From Raphanus sativus (taxonomy: Eukaryota; Streptophyta; Magnoliopsida; Brassicales; Brassicaceae): a stretch of DNA of 64,000 bases. The stretch's first letter is position 1, and every line of letters begins with the position of its first letter. Both the position numbers and the translations under genes were made by a program. Positions 11,351-23,134 of the stretch are shown one piece after another. The DNA lies in contig NW_026615381.1 in assembly GCF_000801105.2 (NCBI RefSeq), positions 1-64,000 of the forward strand. The letters run 5' to 3'. The notes under the pieces were generated by a model. The model was not told where the DNA came from and did no database searches. It worked only from the letters and a program-made list of their open reading frames with translations.

Positions 11351-12750
11351 GGGCCTGTTTGTTTCTCCATCCGGATGAGCCATTTAAATGAAGATGAGAG
11401 TTTTGTTTGTTTAGACACTAAAATTACAATTCATTCAGATGGATCATTCGGATGACTTTTGGAAATCTAAATTTAATTTTAAAGTGCATTCAAATGAATC
11501 AATTTGGATCATTTGAATGAAGATGGTTCATTCAAAATAGTATAATGTCTATTATGCCCCTAATATAATTCACAAATTATAAATCTAAACATAATATCAT
11601 TTTGTTCCACGTAAAAATTGACAAAAGCACAAAAATATTTTTTCCGTCAAAACCGAAAAATTTATTTTTCCGTCAAAACTGAAAATCTCGTTTTCTCGCA
11701 AAAACGTGTTTCCCGCCAAAAAATTATTTTCCGCCAAAAATGCATTTTCCCGCCAAAACCGAAAAATCTCATTTTCTCGCCAAAACCGCAAAAAACGTGT
11801 TTTCCCATCAAAACCAAAAAAATCTCGTTTTCCCGCCAAAACAGAAAATCTCGTTTTCCCGCCAAAACCGTAAAAGCGCGATTTCTCGCCAAAACCGCAA
11901 GAACATGTTTTCTGCCAAAACCGCAAAACCGCGGTTTTCCGCCAAAACCGTAAAAACACGTTTTCCCACCAAAACCGCAAAAACGTGTTTGCCGTCAAAA
12001 TGCGATTTCCCGCATAAACCGTAAAAATGCATTTTCCCGCCAAAACCGCAAAAACACATTTTTCGCCAAAACCGCAAAACACGATTTTCCGCCAAAACCG
12101 CAAAAAAACGCGGTTTCCCGCCAAAACCGCAAAACGTGTTTTCCCGCCAAAACCAGAAAATACGGTTCCCGCCAAAACCGTAAAAAATGTGGTTTCCCGC
12201 CAAAACCGCAAAACGTGTTTTCCCGTCAAAACTACAAAAACGCGTTTCCCACCAAAACCGCAAAAACACATTTTCCCGCCAAAACTGCAAAAACGTGGTT
12301 TCCCGCCAAAACCGCAAATATACGATTTTTCGCAAAAATGTGATTTCCCGTCAAAACAACAAAAATGTGGTTTCCTACCAAAACAACAAAAATGCGGTTT
12401 CCCGTCAAAATCGCAAAACTGCAAACCACGGTTTCTCGCCAAATTACTAATTTTAAAATAATTATGTTCTAAATATAATAAATTAAATAATTAAAATTAA
12501 TATAGTTGAAATTAATATCAAATTATAGGGTTAAATCAAACAAGGGTATTTTGGTAATTTGTTTAGATAATTCATCTAGATGAGTCATTTGGATGGACAA
12601 ACAAACGTAAGATCCATTTAAATGATTCATTTAAATGAATCACTTGGATGAACAAACAAACATCTAATAAAATTTGAATGGATCATGTGAATAGACCATA
12701 CAAATGGATCATTTGAATGGAGATAAACAGATGGTGAAACAAACAGCCCC
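11351..12750. mobile_element. PIF/Harbinger-type non-autonomous element carrying an E2F-site array
   Basis: The 1400-bp element starts GGGCCTGTTTGTTTCTCCAT and ends with the near reverse complement of GGGGCTGTTTGTTTCACCAT. TAA stands at 11348-11350 and 12751-12753, the 3-bp duplication typical of PIF/Harbinger. Subterminal regions on both sides repeat variants of CATTTRAATGAWYCA, likely transposase-binding repeats. The core is a GC-rich minisatellite that replaces any transposase gene. Confidence 0.82.
11640..12445. repeat. minisatellite of about 28-32 bp units with E2F consensus sites
   Basis: The unit is roughly TTTTCCCGCCAAAACCGCAA followed by AAACGYG, repeated over 800 bp with drift. By eye I count ten exact TTTCCCGCC motifs plus several TTTCCCGTC and TTTTCCGCC variants, all in one orientation. 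TTTCCCGCC is a canonical E2F binding site. Long open frames on both strands result from the stop-poor repeat and are not taken as genes. Confidence 0.9.
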
Positions 12751-12753
12751 TAA

Positions 12754-14056
12754 AAGGTTAGATCATAGAGGAGTGGTATCCCTTTGGTACTATTTCTACT
12801 AAGACCTGGCAAAATTATTGATAGAGTCTGATTCATGCAAGAAGACAAAGAAACTGTACTATATAAGAAAAGACTTGCTTTATCTCAATCTTTTTCCTAA
12901 CACACATTGTGCTCTCTAATCATTTTTGTAGCTATACATATTTTGTTAGTAATTAAAGAGGAAATATCAAATATGTACAATTCTCTCTGAGATGAGCTTG
13001 TGATCATTCTATATTATCCTTTTTGAGAATCTTTGCTTAATTGTTTCTTTTAAACCAAGTTTATAAGATTCTTGGTTTTCTATTGCGAAGTACGTATAAT
13101 TATTGAAAAGGTGTTCTAGAAAGATATTCTAGTATTTATCACACCAAAAATCTGAATCCCGTGTTCGTACACACGTAAATACATCAAACTTTTTTTTTTG
13201 GTGGGGTAAGAATCAAATTGATTTGTAGTTTCTGAAAATCAATTTGTTAGGCTATCCAATCAAACGCTTCGTGGGTCTCCTCGCAAGGGATGTTATTCGA
13301 AAGCACGATGTATGGAAAAGTGTAGTTTTCATATAACACCTCTAAAATGTAAAAGTTTCTTATTTAGCCTCTCCAATTTTAAAAGATACATATATGTACC
13401 CCAACTTGTAAAAAACCTCGAGTCCGAACTTAAGAAAAAACTTCAAAGAACATATTTTGAATCAAGTACACTGATGCTCATCAGTGTAAGAAAATAACTC
13501 AAAACTCATCAGTATAGATAGTTTCTCTTGTATATTGTTCCTTACAAAGCTCATGACTTCATGTACATTGAAAGTGTAGAAACAGTGTAATTAGAATGAG
13601 ATGTTGGAACATATGCGGGTTTAACCGTTTGGCCAATAATTCGAGTTGTGGACGATGGATTTTTTAGCTGATGAGTTTTGAGTTGTAACATGAAATTATC
13701 AATCTACAAGAGAAGAATAGAAGTGCAGAAATAGTTGAACATGAGACAACGTAGTGGTACCTCTTTCTCGATCGGCTGCAGCCTGCATGTGACGATGGTT
13801 CTAGCTACACTCTTTTGAGTTATTTACTCCAATCTCACTGGTGACATGCTGCATAATCCAAACACCAATTTGGGTTCCTTTAAATGAGCTTTGCTCAATT
13901 TCATTTAATGTTGGTTATTTATTACATTAACTTGTGGCCTTCATTTGAAACTGGACCTGAGAAGATAAAACACTCTATTTTATAATCTCCCACATTAATG
14001 GAAATATTTTTATATTAGAAAAAAAAACAAATGCAGGATTTAAAGTGGTACTCAAA
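12754..14056. other. intergenic region, no gene seen
   Basis: This 1.3-kb AT-rich stretch has only short frames without recognisable similarity. A run of ten Ts near 13190 resembles the poly(A)-tail scars elsewhere, but no clear target duplication flanks it. Confidence 0.4.
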
Positions 14057-15735
14057 GTTTTTTTTGGGTGGGCAAAAGGGAGAAAAGTCTCCATGTATTA
14101 TTAAAAATCAAATAACTACGACGAAACAACAAGTCTAGGACGAGATACGCCTAAGACATCATCCTCCAGAATCGAAATTACATCAGGTGGAACAGAATCA
14201 AAAATATGAATTCCTAGAGGTAAAGTAAAAGCATAGTTGGCTAAACCATCGGCAAGACAGTTATCTTCCCTATACACGTGACCAATTCAGACAATCCAGT
14301 CCTTTGATATAAAGTCGTGGCACAGACGTACCAGGAACAATAGTGGGTGAGTTTCCTCAATTCATGTCTTAAGAAATCCAACGACAACAGCGGAATCAAC
14401 CTCGAGCTCCAACCTTGTGATCACCCTCTCCCATGCCAATACCAGACCGTAGTAGACTCCCCATAGTTCCGCCAGTGGAGTAGAGCATCGGCCAATATTT
14501 AGTGCAAACCCTCCGCACCAATCACCAAATATGTTTCTCAACACCCCGCCTGCAGTTGCAGCGCCTGAGTTTCCATGTGATGCTCCGTCTGTGTTGAGTT
14601 TAACCCACTCATCCCGCGGAGTTTTCCAACCTATTCTTCTTTCCTCACGTTGATGGGATCGTTTCAGGCCTCCTAAAGCGCTGTTTGCTTTGGACACCTC
14701 TGCTGCTTTCTCCTTGACGAGTTTCACTCGGTCTCTGCACAGTCGAGTGTCCACAAATACATTTCCACATCTCCATTTCCATGCCCACCATACTGTTATT
14801 GCAAACAAAGTAGACCATGGGCTCTCTCCTACCATATGACTATCCCCTAGGTTCGTAAACAGCCATTGGAGTAGTGACTGGGTAAAGAAAATCTGTCTTT
14901 TACCTATTGGCACCACTCGATTCCATATTCCTTCCATAGCCGGGCAGTCGCGAAGAACATGTAAAATCGTTTCTGGAACTCCTTTACAGACTTCACACGT
15001 ATCCGCAGCTCCTAAGTGCCTTCTGTACCTCTCACAATTGGTCATGATAACCTGCTGTCCAGCTAGCCATAAAAAAACATTGCACTCTCTCCGGAGCTAC
15101 AACCGTCCATATACGCTTGTAAAACTTCTCCATATTCTGCCTTGGCCATTCCACATAAGTTAACAGGCTATAGGCAGACTTAACAGAGAAGCTTCCATTC
15201 GTAGTTCCTTTCCAAGCCATTCTATCTTTCGCTCCTGTTATTTGATCAGGAACGATTGCGAGAAGCTCAAGTCTTTTATCTTCTGCAAGATACGAAGAAA
15301 TGTTCTCTAAGTCCCATCCAATGCCGTCTTTCCACAAATCTTTAACTAGTTGATTTTCTAACTCTTGTGGCAAAGCAGATGTGATCGAGAGTAAATGATA
15401 ATCATCTGATAACCAAGTATCAGACCAGAACTTAATCTGTCTTCCGTCTCCAAGCACCCATCTCTGTTCTCGAACCACTACCTCTCTGAGACCGAGACCC
15501 ACGCTTCTACAAGTAGAAGACCATGTTCCTTTAGCTATCATCCATCTCGTATCTTTGAGATCGCCAACGTGATATTTCTTTCTCACCACCTGAGCCCATA
15601 GGCTGCGCGTATTATGCATAACTCGCCATCCAACTTTCGCGACCAAGGCCTTGTTCATCTCTTTTGATCGTCGGATCCCTAAACCTCCCTCACTTTTCGG
15701 CTGACAGACTCTGTCCCATGCCACAAGATGAAGTT
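14057..15735 (-). mobile_element. 5'-truncated LINE (L1-type non-LTR retrotransposon)
   Basis: Only the C-terminal end of the second reading frame and a short 3' UTR remain. On the minus strand the copy begins at HLVAWDRVCQPKSEGGLGIR and runs to a short poly(A) at 14057-14064. The endonuclease and reverse transcriptase are absent, as expected from incomplete reverse transcription. No target duplication could be identified. Confidence 0.88.
14116..15724 (-). pseudogene. LINE ORF2 C-terminus: zf-RVT plus RNase H domains, broken
   Basis: Minus strand, 15724-15032 encodes the zf-RVT region (WDRVCQPKSEGGLGIR, then FWSDTWL). A one-base slip in a run of A at 15067-15073 moves the frame to 15045-14362, which ends in an RNase H-like domain (WVKLNTDGASHGN, LELEVDSAVVVGFL). 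A stop at 14362 and another near 14286 interrupt the rest, but the same frame can be followed to its natural end at 14116 (ISILEDDVLGVSRPRLVVSS). The copy is inactive. Confidence 0.85.
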
Positions 15736-15755
15736 TTAATAAACTATAAAGAATA

Positions 15756-15790
15756 TTAGATTTCGATCCGCACTTTAAAAAAGCATGTGA
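15756..15790 (-). mobile_element. possible Helitron 3' end remnant
   Basis: Minus strand reads AAAGTGCGGATCGAAATCTAA followed by T, close to the Helitron end at 23135 (GCGCGGGTCAAAATCTAG). The internal hairpin is degraded. No partner 5' end was found, so this is only a likely scar. Confidence 0.35.
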
Positions 15791-16290
15791 TTATCTATTT
15801 TGAAATAATTAATTTTATAACATAAAATTTGTAGTTAAATTTTATATAATGTGTTTTGCGATATTATTTAATATCTGGTTAAAAAACATTATTTAATAGT
15901 TGTTTATAAGTTTTGATGATCAATATCTAAAAATATTTATTTTGTGAAAATAATATAAAGAGAATTCAGAATAATGGGTTCAAATCGTATCCAAGTTATG
16001 AGATATTTAGTAAACTTAAAATACAGATTTTATTTACTTGTTTAAATATTTTCAAATCTATTTTTTTCGAAATGTAAAAAAAAAATCCTTTAACCATAAT
16101 TCAAAAAAACCCATGAAATATATTTATCTACACAATTGGGTTACATTAGAATACGGATTGTTACCTAAAACTATTCTAAATATTCAAAAAAATGATTGAA
16201 TAATATAAAATGCTATTATTATAGGAATGTAAATATAAGGATTTTTTTAAAATTACATTAATGAGTGATTTACCATTGTATAGGTAGGAC
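15791..16290. other. AT-rich intergenic region
   Basis: I see nothing coding. It may be the body of the decayed Helitron ending at 15756. Confidence 0.35.
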
Positions 16291-16760
16291 TGGAAAGTGG
16301 AAACCTTGGGCTCCCTCATGTTAGTGCAAGCTGAAAAACAAACAAATCTCATTTTACTTCCTCTGTTTCAAAATGATTCATATTTTAGAAAAAAAAATAC
16401 TTTTAAAAGATACATATTTTACATTTTCAATGCATGTAATAATGATACATTATGAACTTCGAAGATATTAATTGTGTTTATTAAATTTTAATTAGTTAAA
16501 AATCATGGAAAATATCTAATCACTGAAAATAATACATTTATAATCAATAGTTTGTGTGTTTTCTTAATGTGTGTGAAAATTCCAAAACATAAATTATTTC
16601 GAAATGGAGGGAGTAGTTTTTTAAATCTTTAATTTCATGTTGATGTGCATTTTTTCTGTGTTAGCGTAAGATTATCAATGTTTGATGTTGGGTTGGAATA
16701 CAAATGTCTCGGCAAATATATGTTGATATGTATGTCCATAATATAGTTATTCATTCCTTT
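16291..16760 (+). repeat. orphan TNL 3' flank, split by a MITE
   Basis: Positions 16295-16350 match the last codons and 3' UTR start of TNL1 and TNL3 (CCTTGGCTCCCTCATGT with one extra base, then an aagctg block). Positions 16620-16760 match the flank after TNL3 (gttgggttkgaatacaaatg, then tatgtatgt). The end of a fourth TNL therefore once lay here. The two halves are separated by the Stowaway element at 16357. Confidence 0.65.
16357..16613. mobile_element. Stowaway-type MITE
   Basis: The 257-bp element starts CTTCCTCTGTTTCAAAATGA and ends TTTCGAAATGGAGGGAG, with TA on both sides (16355-16356 and 16614-16615). Terminal CTYCCTC with a TA duplication is the Stowaway signature. Confidence 0.8.
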
Positions 16761-16839
16761 TATTCGATAAATATAAAACAAAAATGTTTACAATCCCAAG
16801 TCAATTAAATTAAGTCAACATAACCTGAAATTGATAGGA

Positions 16840-17200
16840 GGGTTGAAGCCGAGGATGAAGCTTCCTGAGAAGATTGATCTCTTTTCTGTGAAATTTCTAG
16901 TGTGACCTCGTCAATTTTGATGTAGAGACAGTGATATCGATCACTACTTTCTTGAAGTTGCTTATGTTCTTCCTTGCATTTTCCCTTCTTTGAATAGGAT
17001 GTCCAACCCCCAACCATTCAACTTTAGGCACAGTTATTTTGACCGGTGAAATTATTTCCACCAAGTCTATCTCAGTCCCCCACAATGGAGTCAACGTCTA
17101 ATGTCCCATTGTTCAATTAAGCAAAAAGCCTCTTTGTTTCGCTCTTTGCTCCACAAATCTATGTACCAAGCTCACTGATCCTTTCTCCATTACCACACAA
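16840..17200 (+). promoter_or_regulatory. TNL1 upstream region, shared by the cluster
   Basis: Blocks in this region recur before TNL2 (22905-23100 and 23781-23956), and part recurs before TNL3 (35040-35240). W-box cores are visible: TTGACC at 17039-17044 and AGTCAA (TTGACT on the other strand) at 17089-17094. WRKY binding to such sites is common in defence promoters; use here is inferred. Confidence 0.55.
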
Positions 17201-20200
17201 ATGGATCTCTCTCTTTTCCTTACCATCGTTGCTGCTGCAATAGGCTTCTTCTTGATTTTTCGAAAACTCAGATCCCATCAAGAAAACAAAGAATTCTCGT
17301 CTCCATCATCACCACCATCTTCTTTGTCTTCGTCTACATCATCAACTCCATCTACTTTATCTATTTCATCAGCTTCTCCATCTTCTTCCTCTCACGTCTG
17401 GTTACACGATGTCTTTCCGAGCTTCCGCGGGGAAGATGTCCGCGATAACTTTCTTAGTCACATTAAAAAGGAGTTTGAAAGAAAGACAATCACATTTTTC
17501 AACGATAACGGGATCAAGAGAGGAGAATCCATCGGTCCCGAACTAATACAGGGGATTAGAGGATCTAAGATCGCGATCGTCTTGCTCTCCACCAACTACG
17601 CTTCTTCAAAGTGGTGTCTTGAGGAGTTGGTGGAGATTATGAAGTGCAGGGAGGAGCTGGGTCAAACTGTGATTGCTATTTTCTATAAAGTTGATCCATC
17701 TCATGTAAAGAAGCTGACCGGTGATTTTGGGAAGGTTTTCAGAAATACTTGTAAGGGTCAAGCTAAGGAGGACATTTGGAGATGGAAACAAGCTTTGGAG
17801 AAAGTCGCCACAATAGCTGGTTACCATTCATGCAACTGGTTTGTCCTTTTGACTTTTACCTGCTATCTTTCAAACACATCCAAAAAATAACATGTATTGA
17901 GAAATACGAAAATTGAAAATGATTTAATAGTGGTTTCAAAAACATCACAGAGCATAGGTTTACGAGTGATCTCCTTCTAAAACTATAGAAGCCTAAGTTA
18001 TTGCATTATAAAAAATGGTCTCGGTGATAATTTTAGAAAACAAAATGTGAAAGTTTGTTAAAAAAAAATAATTGTATACAATTTTAAATTAAAAACGCTT
18101 GATCATTTCTTTATCAATTTTGTTTTTGACTATGTATTGTAAATTTTTAAGTGATGTATTCATCTTTTCCCATGTTAGGGATAATGAAGCATCAATGGTC
18201 GAAGAAATCGCCAAAGACATTTCAAATAAGCTGATTAGTATTGTGCCATCAAGTGATTTCGAAGGTTTTGTTGGGATGGAAGCTCATATGAAAAAGATGG
18301 AGCCGTTCTTACTCTTAGGCTCCAAGGAAGTGAGGATAATAGGGATTTGGGGTCCATCTGGAATTGGTAAGAGCACCATCGCTAGGGTTCTATATAGCAA
18401 ATACTCTCATCACTTCCAACTTAGTGTCTTCATGGAGAATATTAAAAGACGTTGTCTGAGACCTTATTACGATGAGTACAGTGCGAAACTGCAATTACAG
18501 GAAGAGTTTCTGTCCCAAATAATCAACCAAGAAGATATCAAGATTCATCATTTAGGAGTTGTGCAAGACAGGTTAAAAGACAAGAGAGTGCTTGCCGTTC
18601 TTGATGACGTGGACCATTCGTTGCAAATAGATGCCATGGCTAAAGAAGCTCGGTGGTTTGGTCCTGGAAGTCGAATAATCATTACAACACAAGATAAAAA
18701 GCTTCTAAATGCACATGGGATTAACCATATTTACAAGGTGGAGTTTCCACCAGACGATGAGGCTCTTGAAATTTTCTGTATGTATACTTTTGGTCAAAAA
18801 TCCCCATACGATGACTTCAAGAAACTTGCTTGGGAAGTTACAAAACTTGCTGGTAACCTCCCTCTGGGACTAAAGGTCATGGGATCTTATTTCAAGGGAA
18901 TGCCCAAGGAGGAGTGGGAAGAGGAACTACCAAGGTTAAGAACTAGTCTTGATGGAGAAATAGAAAGTATTTTAAAATTCAGTTATGATGCCTTATGCGT
19001 TGATAATCAAGATTTATTTCTTCATTTAGCTTGCTTTTTCAACGGTCAACTAGTTAAGAGAGTGGAAGATTGCCTGGCAAAGAATTTCGTGGGTGTGAAA
19101 AGTCATCTCCGTGTTTTAGTTGAGAAATGTTTCATATCCATTGACACGGGGTTTATAAGGATCCATGGTTTGCTAGCACGTTTGGGTAGAGAAATTGTTC
19201 GTAAACAATCCATTCACGACCCTGGGAAGCGTCAGTTTTTGGTTGATGCTGGAGATATATGCCAAGTACTACGTAATGATACACTAGTAAGTTTTCACAT
19301 TAGTTTCATTGGCTTTTTCCCTACAAAATTTGAAAAAAATCATCATTGTTTATGTATCTTTGGGTTCTTTTTCCAGGGTAGTCCAAGTGTTATAGGCATA
19401 AATTTGAGCCTATTAAAGTTGGAGGAGGTAAAGATAAATAACGGAGCCTTTGAAAGGATGTCCAACGTCCAGTTCTTAAGGCTCGAGTCTGGACTGTCAA
19501 GTCAACCATGTCATCACAGCATAGATATGATGATACGTCTGCCTTCAAATCTTAGAGTCTTGCATTGGGATTCTTTTCCGATGACATGTATGCCTTCTAA
19601 TTTTAATCCAGAGTTCCTGGTGGAAATAGTTTTGCGTCATAGCAGCTTCCTTGAGAAATTGTGGGAAGGAAATAAAGTAAGTAAAAATATCTATATTTAA
19701 GACTTTGTATTACTTCAGTTCTATTCAAATCTATAATTTGGCTTCTTGTACATAAAGTTAAGGTGAAAAAAGCGATCTTAAGTCTTAGCTGACCAACTTC
19801 TTTTTAAATATAATTTTTTTTTCCTTCTGTACAGACGATTATAAATCTCAAATGGATGGATTTGAGTGATTCCAGAACTCTAAAGGAGCTTCCTGATCTC
19901 TCAACTGCTACAAATCTCCAAGAATTGAATCTTTATGGTTGCTCAAGTCTAGCGGAGCTCCCCTTTTCTATTGAAAATGCTATCAATCTTCGAACATTGC
20001 GTCTTAATTATTGCTCAAGTTTAGTGGGGATCCCTTCTTCTGTCTGGAATCTCGTTAATCTCCAAAGTTTGTATCTCGGATATTGCTCTAGTCTAGTGAG
20101 ACTTCCATCTTCATCTGGGAATGCTATAATTAAACTCAAAGTATTGGATCTTCATGGATGTACAAGTCTCATGGAACTCCCCTCTTCTATGGAACATGCC

Positions 20201-21676
20201 ACTGATCTCGAGGAACTGAATCTCAACGGATGCTTACATCTTGCTAAGCTCCCATCATCTCTTGGTAATCTCAAGAGATTGTATCTCGAAGATTGCTCAA
20301 GTTTAGTGGAGCTTCCATCTTCTGTTATAAATTCATTTAATCTCAAGGGTTTTACTTTTAGTGGATGCTCAAATCTTGTGGAGCTCCCTTTCTATCTTGG
20401 TAATGCTACTTATGTCAACGAAATTGATTTGAGTGGATGCTCAAGTCTACGGGAGCTCCCCTCTTCTATTGGAAATATTACTGATCTCTATATGTTGCAT
20501 CTCAGTGAATGCTCACATCTACTGGAGCTCCCCTCTTCTATTGGAAATATGACTAATCTCAAGAAGTTGCGTCTCAATGGATGCTCAAGTCTTGTGAAAC
20601 TCCACTCTTCTATTGGAAATATGACTAATCTCAAGAAGTTGTGTCTCAATGGATGCTCAAGTCTTGTGGAACTCCCATCTTCTATTGGGGATATGGATAA
20701 TCTCAGGAAGTTGTCTCTCAATGGATGCTCAAAGCTAAAGGGCCTTCCCATCAACATCAACATCAACATGAAATCTCTTGATATACTTGATCTCACTAAC
20801 TGCTTGTCATTGAAAAGCTTTCCAGAGATTTCCACAAACATCAGAGTTCTAAAGCTCACTGGAACTTCAATAGAAGAAATTCCTCCATCAATCATGTCAT
20901 GGCCTCGCCTCCGTGAGTTACATATGTCATACTTTGAAAACCTCAAGAAATCCCGGCATGCTTTTGACCGCATCACGGATCTGCACTTGTGCGATACAAG
21001 AATACAAGAAATTGCTCCGTGGGTCAGGGAAATGTCTTGTCTACGTGAACTTGTAATCAAGGGATGCACGAAGCTGGTTTCTCTTCCGCAGCTTCCTGAC
21101 TCCTTAAAATTCCTAATTGCAGACAACTGTGAGTCCCTCGAGACAGTCCATCGCTCTTTTTACAAGACAAAGTGTAATGCGCTCAGCTTTATCAACTGTT
21201 TTAAACTGAATCAAGAAGCAAGAGACCTTATCATCAACGCATCGACAAGAGACTTTGCAATTTTTCCCGGAGAAACAGTGCCCCCATATTTCACTTACCG
21301 AGCTACCGGGAGTTCCGTGTCAGTGAAATGGAATGAATTAGTTACACAGTACTTTCCTACATCCTTGAGATTTAAAGCTTGCCTCTTGTTGGCTTATAAG
21401 GGTGACGTAGATGCTGGTGATTGGTGCTGGCCTGAAATATCTTGTTGCATGAAGGACAAACGGAAAAGTGTTAAATCTGGTTACGCAGCTTTTGCTTATT
21501 TATGGCAACGCTCTTCTCCAACTTCAAAGGAGCATCTGCTCGTATTCAAAATTGAAGAAATCATAAATTCCCACGAACTAGTCTTTGAGTTCTCCCACAA
21601 CAAAAATTGGGAGATTTTAGAATGCGGGCTACGTCCTGTGAAAACCTTGGCTCCCTCATGTCAATGGAAGCTGTGA
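17201..21676 (+). CDS. TNL1: RPP1-like TIR-NB-LRR resistance protein
   Basis: Exons 17201-17838, 18179-19286, 19377-19676 and 19835-21676 give 1295 residues. Order: hydrophobic anchor (residues 4-22, LSLFLTIVAAAIGFFLIF); Ser-rich linker; TIR domain (65-205) with the putative catalytic Glu in WCLEEL, an NADase activity known for this domain; NB-ARC with Walker A GPSGIGKST near 268, VLDDVD, GPGSRIIITTQD and LPLGLKVMG; about 13 LRRs in exon 4; C-terminal jelly-roll (C-JID) domain from about 1133 (INCFKLNQEARD, FTYRATG). Intracellular receptors of this type detect pathogen effectors. The MHD motif reads IHG (near 540) rather than MHD. The gene is otherwise intact, with phases matching its paralogs. 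Confidence 0.93.
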
Positions 21677-21837
21677 AAAACAAAACACATTTTCACTAAT
21701 AACTTTTTTTTTAAACCGTACTTTGATGTGCATCTTTTTATAATATCAGCAAATATATATCCCCTTCTCAGTTTCTACATTGTAACCAAAAAACATCAGC
21801 ATAAACCATAGAAATTACATAACTAACAGGATAAAAC

Positions 21838-22660
21838 AATCAAAGATTATGTTAGCTCCCCAAAAAGGAGGCACACCACAAAACAAGATGATATAGAATA
21901 ATCCCTGCATTCCAGTATCGTTCTCCTTTCCGTAACTTTGTTTTAATACTTCAGGAGCAACATTGTAAGAACTTCCTACCATTATCAACTACAATGGTAT
22001 AACGTGATAATGTAACAGTGTATCAAACAAACAATCACGCACACTTTTTTTTTTGAACAACCTCTGTTTTGAAGCATACCACTATGTACTAAATGAGACT
22101 AGATTCATAAGTTATAGATTATATCTATAAAGTTTATATGCACAACATAGCTCCAAGCATACATTAGAATCTTAAGAAAACCAGAAGACAATATTTGATT
22201 ACACATGTCACCTTCTTCTATGAACACAGACAATCCATAGACCATAGTCTGTAGCTTTGAGCATATATAGCATCCTCATCTTTACTAACGAGCAAGAATT
22301 CTCAGGCTTGAGTTCACGATGCATCCCTCACATGAAATGGCAAATCTTGCACAGCACACAGTTCCATCACAAGATGCATCGACTGTCTATCCTCGTATGC
22401 GCCTCTGACCTCGAGGATGTTTTGCTTTCATGTTAGCTTCCTCTTGAGTATTGATTTGCATACGTATGTGTTCCCCGCTGAATTATCTTTGCAAGTGTAG
22501 GTTATACCGAACTCGCCTCTACCTAGTTCGTGATCTAATGTGGAGTTTTTTTATTTCTTAAAAGGGTTTGCCAAGAACTGTCTGTTTCTCGAACAGCTAT
22601 AGATTTCAATGGTGTATTGGTGTTAAAAGGGGGGTGATGATGATGATGATGATGATTCGT
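21838..22660 (-). pseudogene. calcium-dependent protein kinase fragment (CPK15-like), copy 1
   Basis: Minus strand encodes broken pieces of a CDPK kinase domain: [69 protein letters not shown], then after an intron [17 protein letters not shown] and GVPPFWG. There are in-frame stops after the GKPFKK and KRKLT segments, a deletion removing part of the catalytic region, and frameshifts. An intron is retained at about 21978-22215, so this is a genomic duplicate, not a retrocopy. The calmodulin-like half is missing. A (GAT)n tract at 22636-22653 lies at its 5' end. Arabidopsis has CPK15 at the matching place in the gene order. Confidence 0.85.
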
Positions 22661-22904
22661 CTGGGTCGTAGTGAGAGAGAATATTCCATTTTCAACTATC
22701 TTGATGCTTCTAACTTCTTTGATGGTATGTATAGGGAAACAAAACGTACACTATATGCTAAAACATATAATGAGATCAGATTATTAACTTATAAACTATT
22801 CTATGATAAGAATCTTAAGAAATCTAAAACACTTGTATATATATTAATGACAAAGCAGAAGAAGAAAGTTCATCACAGATACTTTGTTAGACCTACTTTC
22901 TTGT

Positions 22905-23134
22905 CAATAGAGTTGAAGCCGAGGATGAAACTTCCAGAGAAGATTGATCTCTTTGCTGTGAAATTTCAAGTGTGAATCCATTAATATTTGATATAGACAT
23001 TGACTTCGATCACTACTTCCTTGAAGTTGCTCTGCTCTTCATTGTTTTTTTCCTACTCAGAATTGGATGGCCACAACGCACTGTTCCAACTTCCCACTAC
23101 AAAGAGTGGTGGAGCCATCAGCCTTGCATTAACA
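22905..23134 (+). repeat. distal TNL promoter block, second copy
   Basis: The sequence aligns with 16845-17000 (GTTGAAGCCGAGGATGAARC, AAGATTGATCTCTTT) and with 35060-35180 (CACTACTTCCTTGAAGTTGC, AGAATTGGATGGCC). It marks the start of the TNL duplication unit. A Helitron directly after it separates it from the proximal block. Confidence 0.65.

Noticed and set aside
11597..12461. Long open frames on both strands (up to 281 codons, FGGKTRF-type repeats)
   Set aside because: They run through the E2F-site minisatellite, which simply lacks stops in several frames on both strands. There is no start context, splice structure or conserved domain.
13180..13230. T-rich stretch resembling another micro-insertion
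   Set aside because: The flanks share only about six bases (ATCAAA), too few in AT-rich DNA to call a target duplication.
20488..21126. 212-codon minus-strand frame inside TNL1 (similar ones in TNL2 and TNL3)
   Set aside because: They are antisense shadows of LRR repeats; the codon periodicity belongs to the plus strand.
22568..22975. 135-codon plus-strand frame after TNL1
   Set aside because: It lies over the antisense start of the kinase pseudogene and a GAT microsatellite, then runs into repeated TNL promoter sequence. No protein family is visible.
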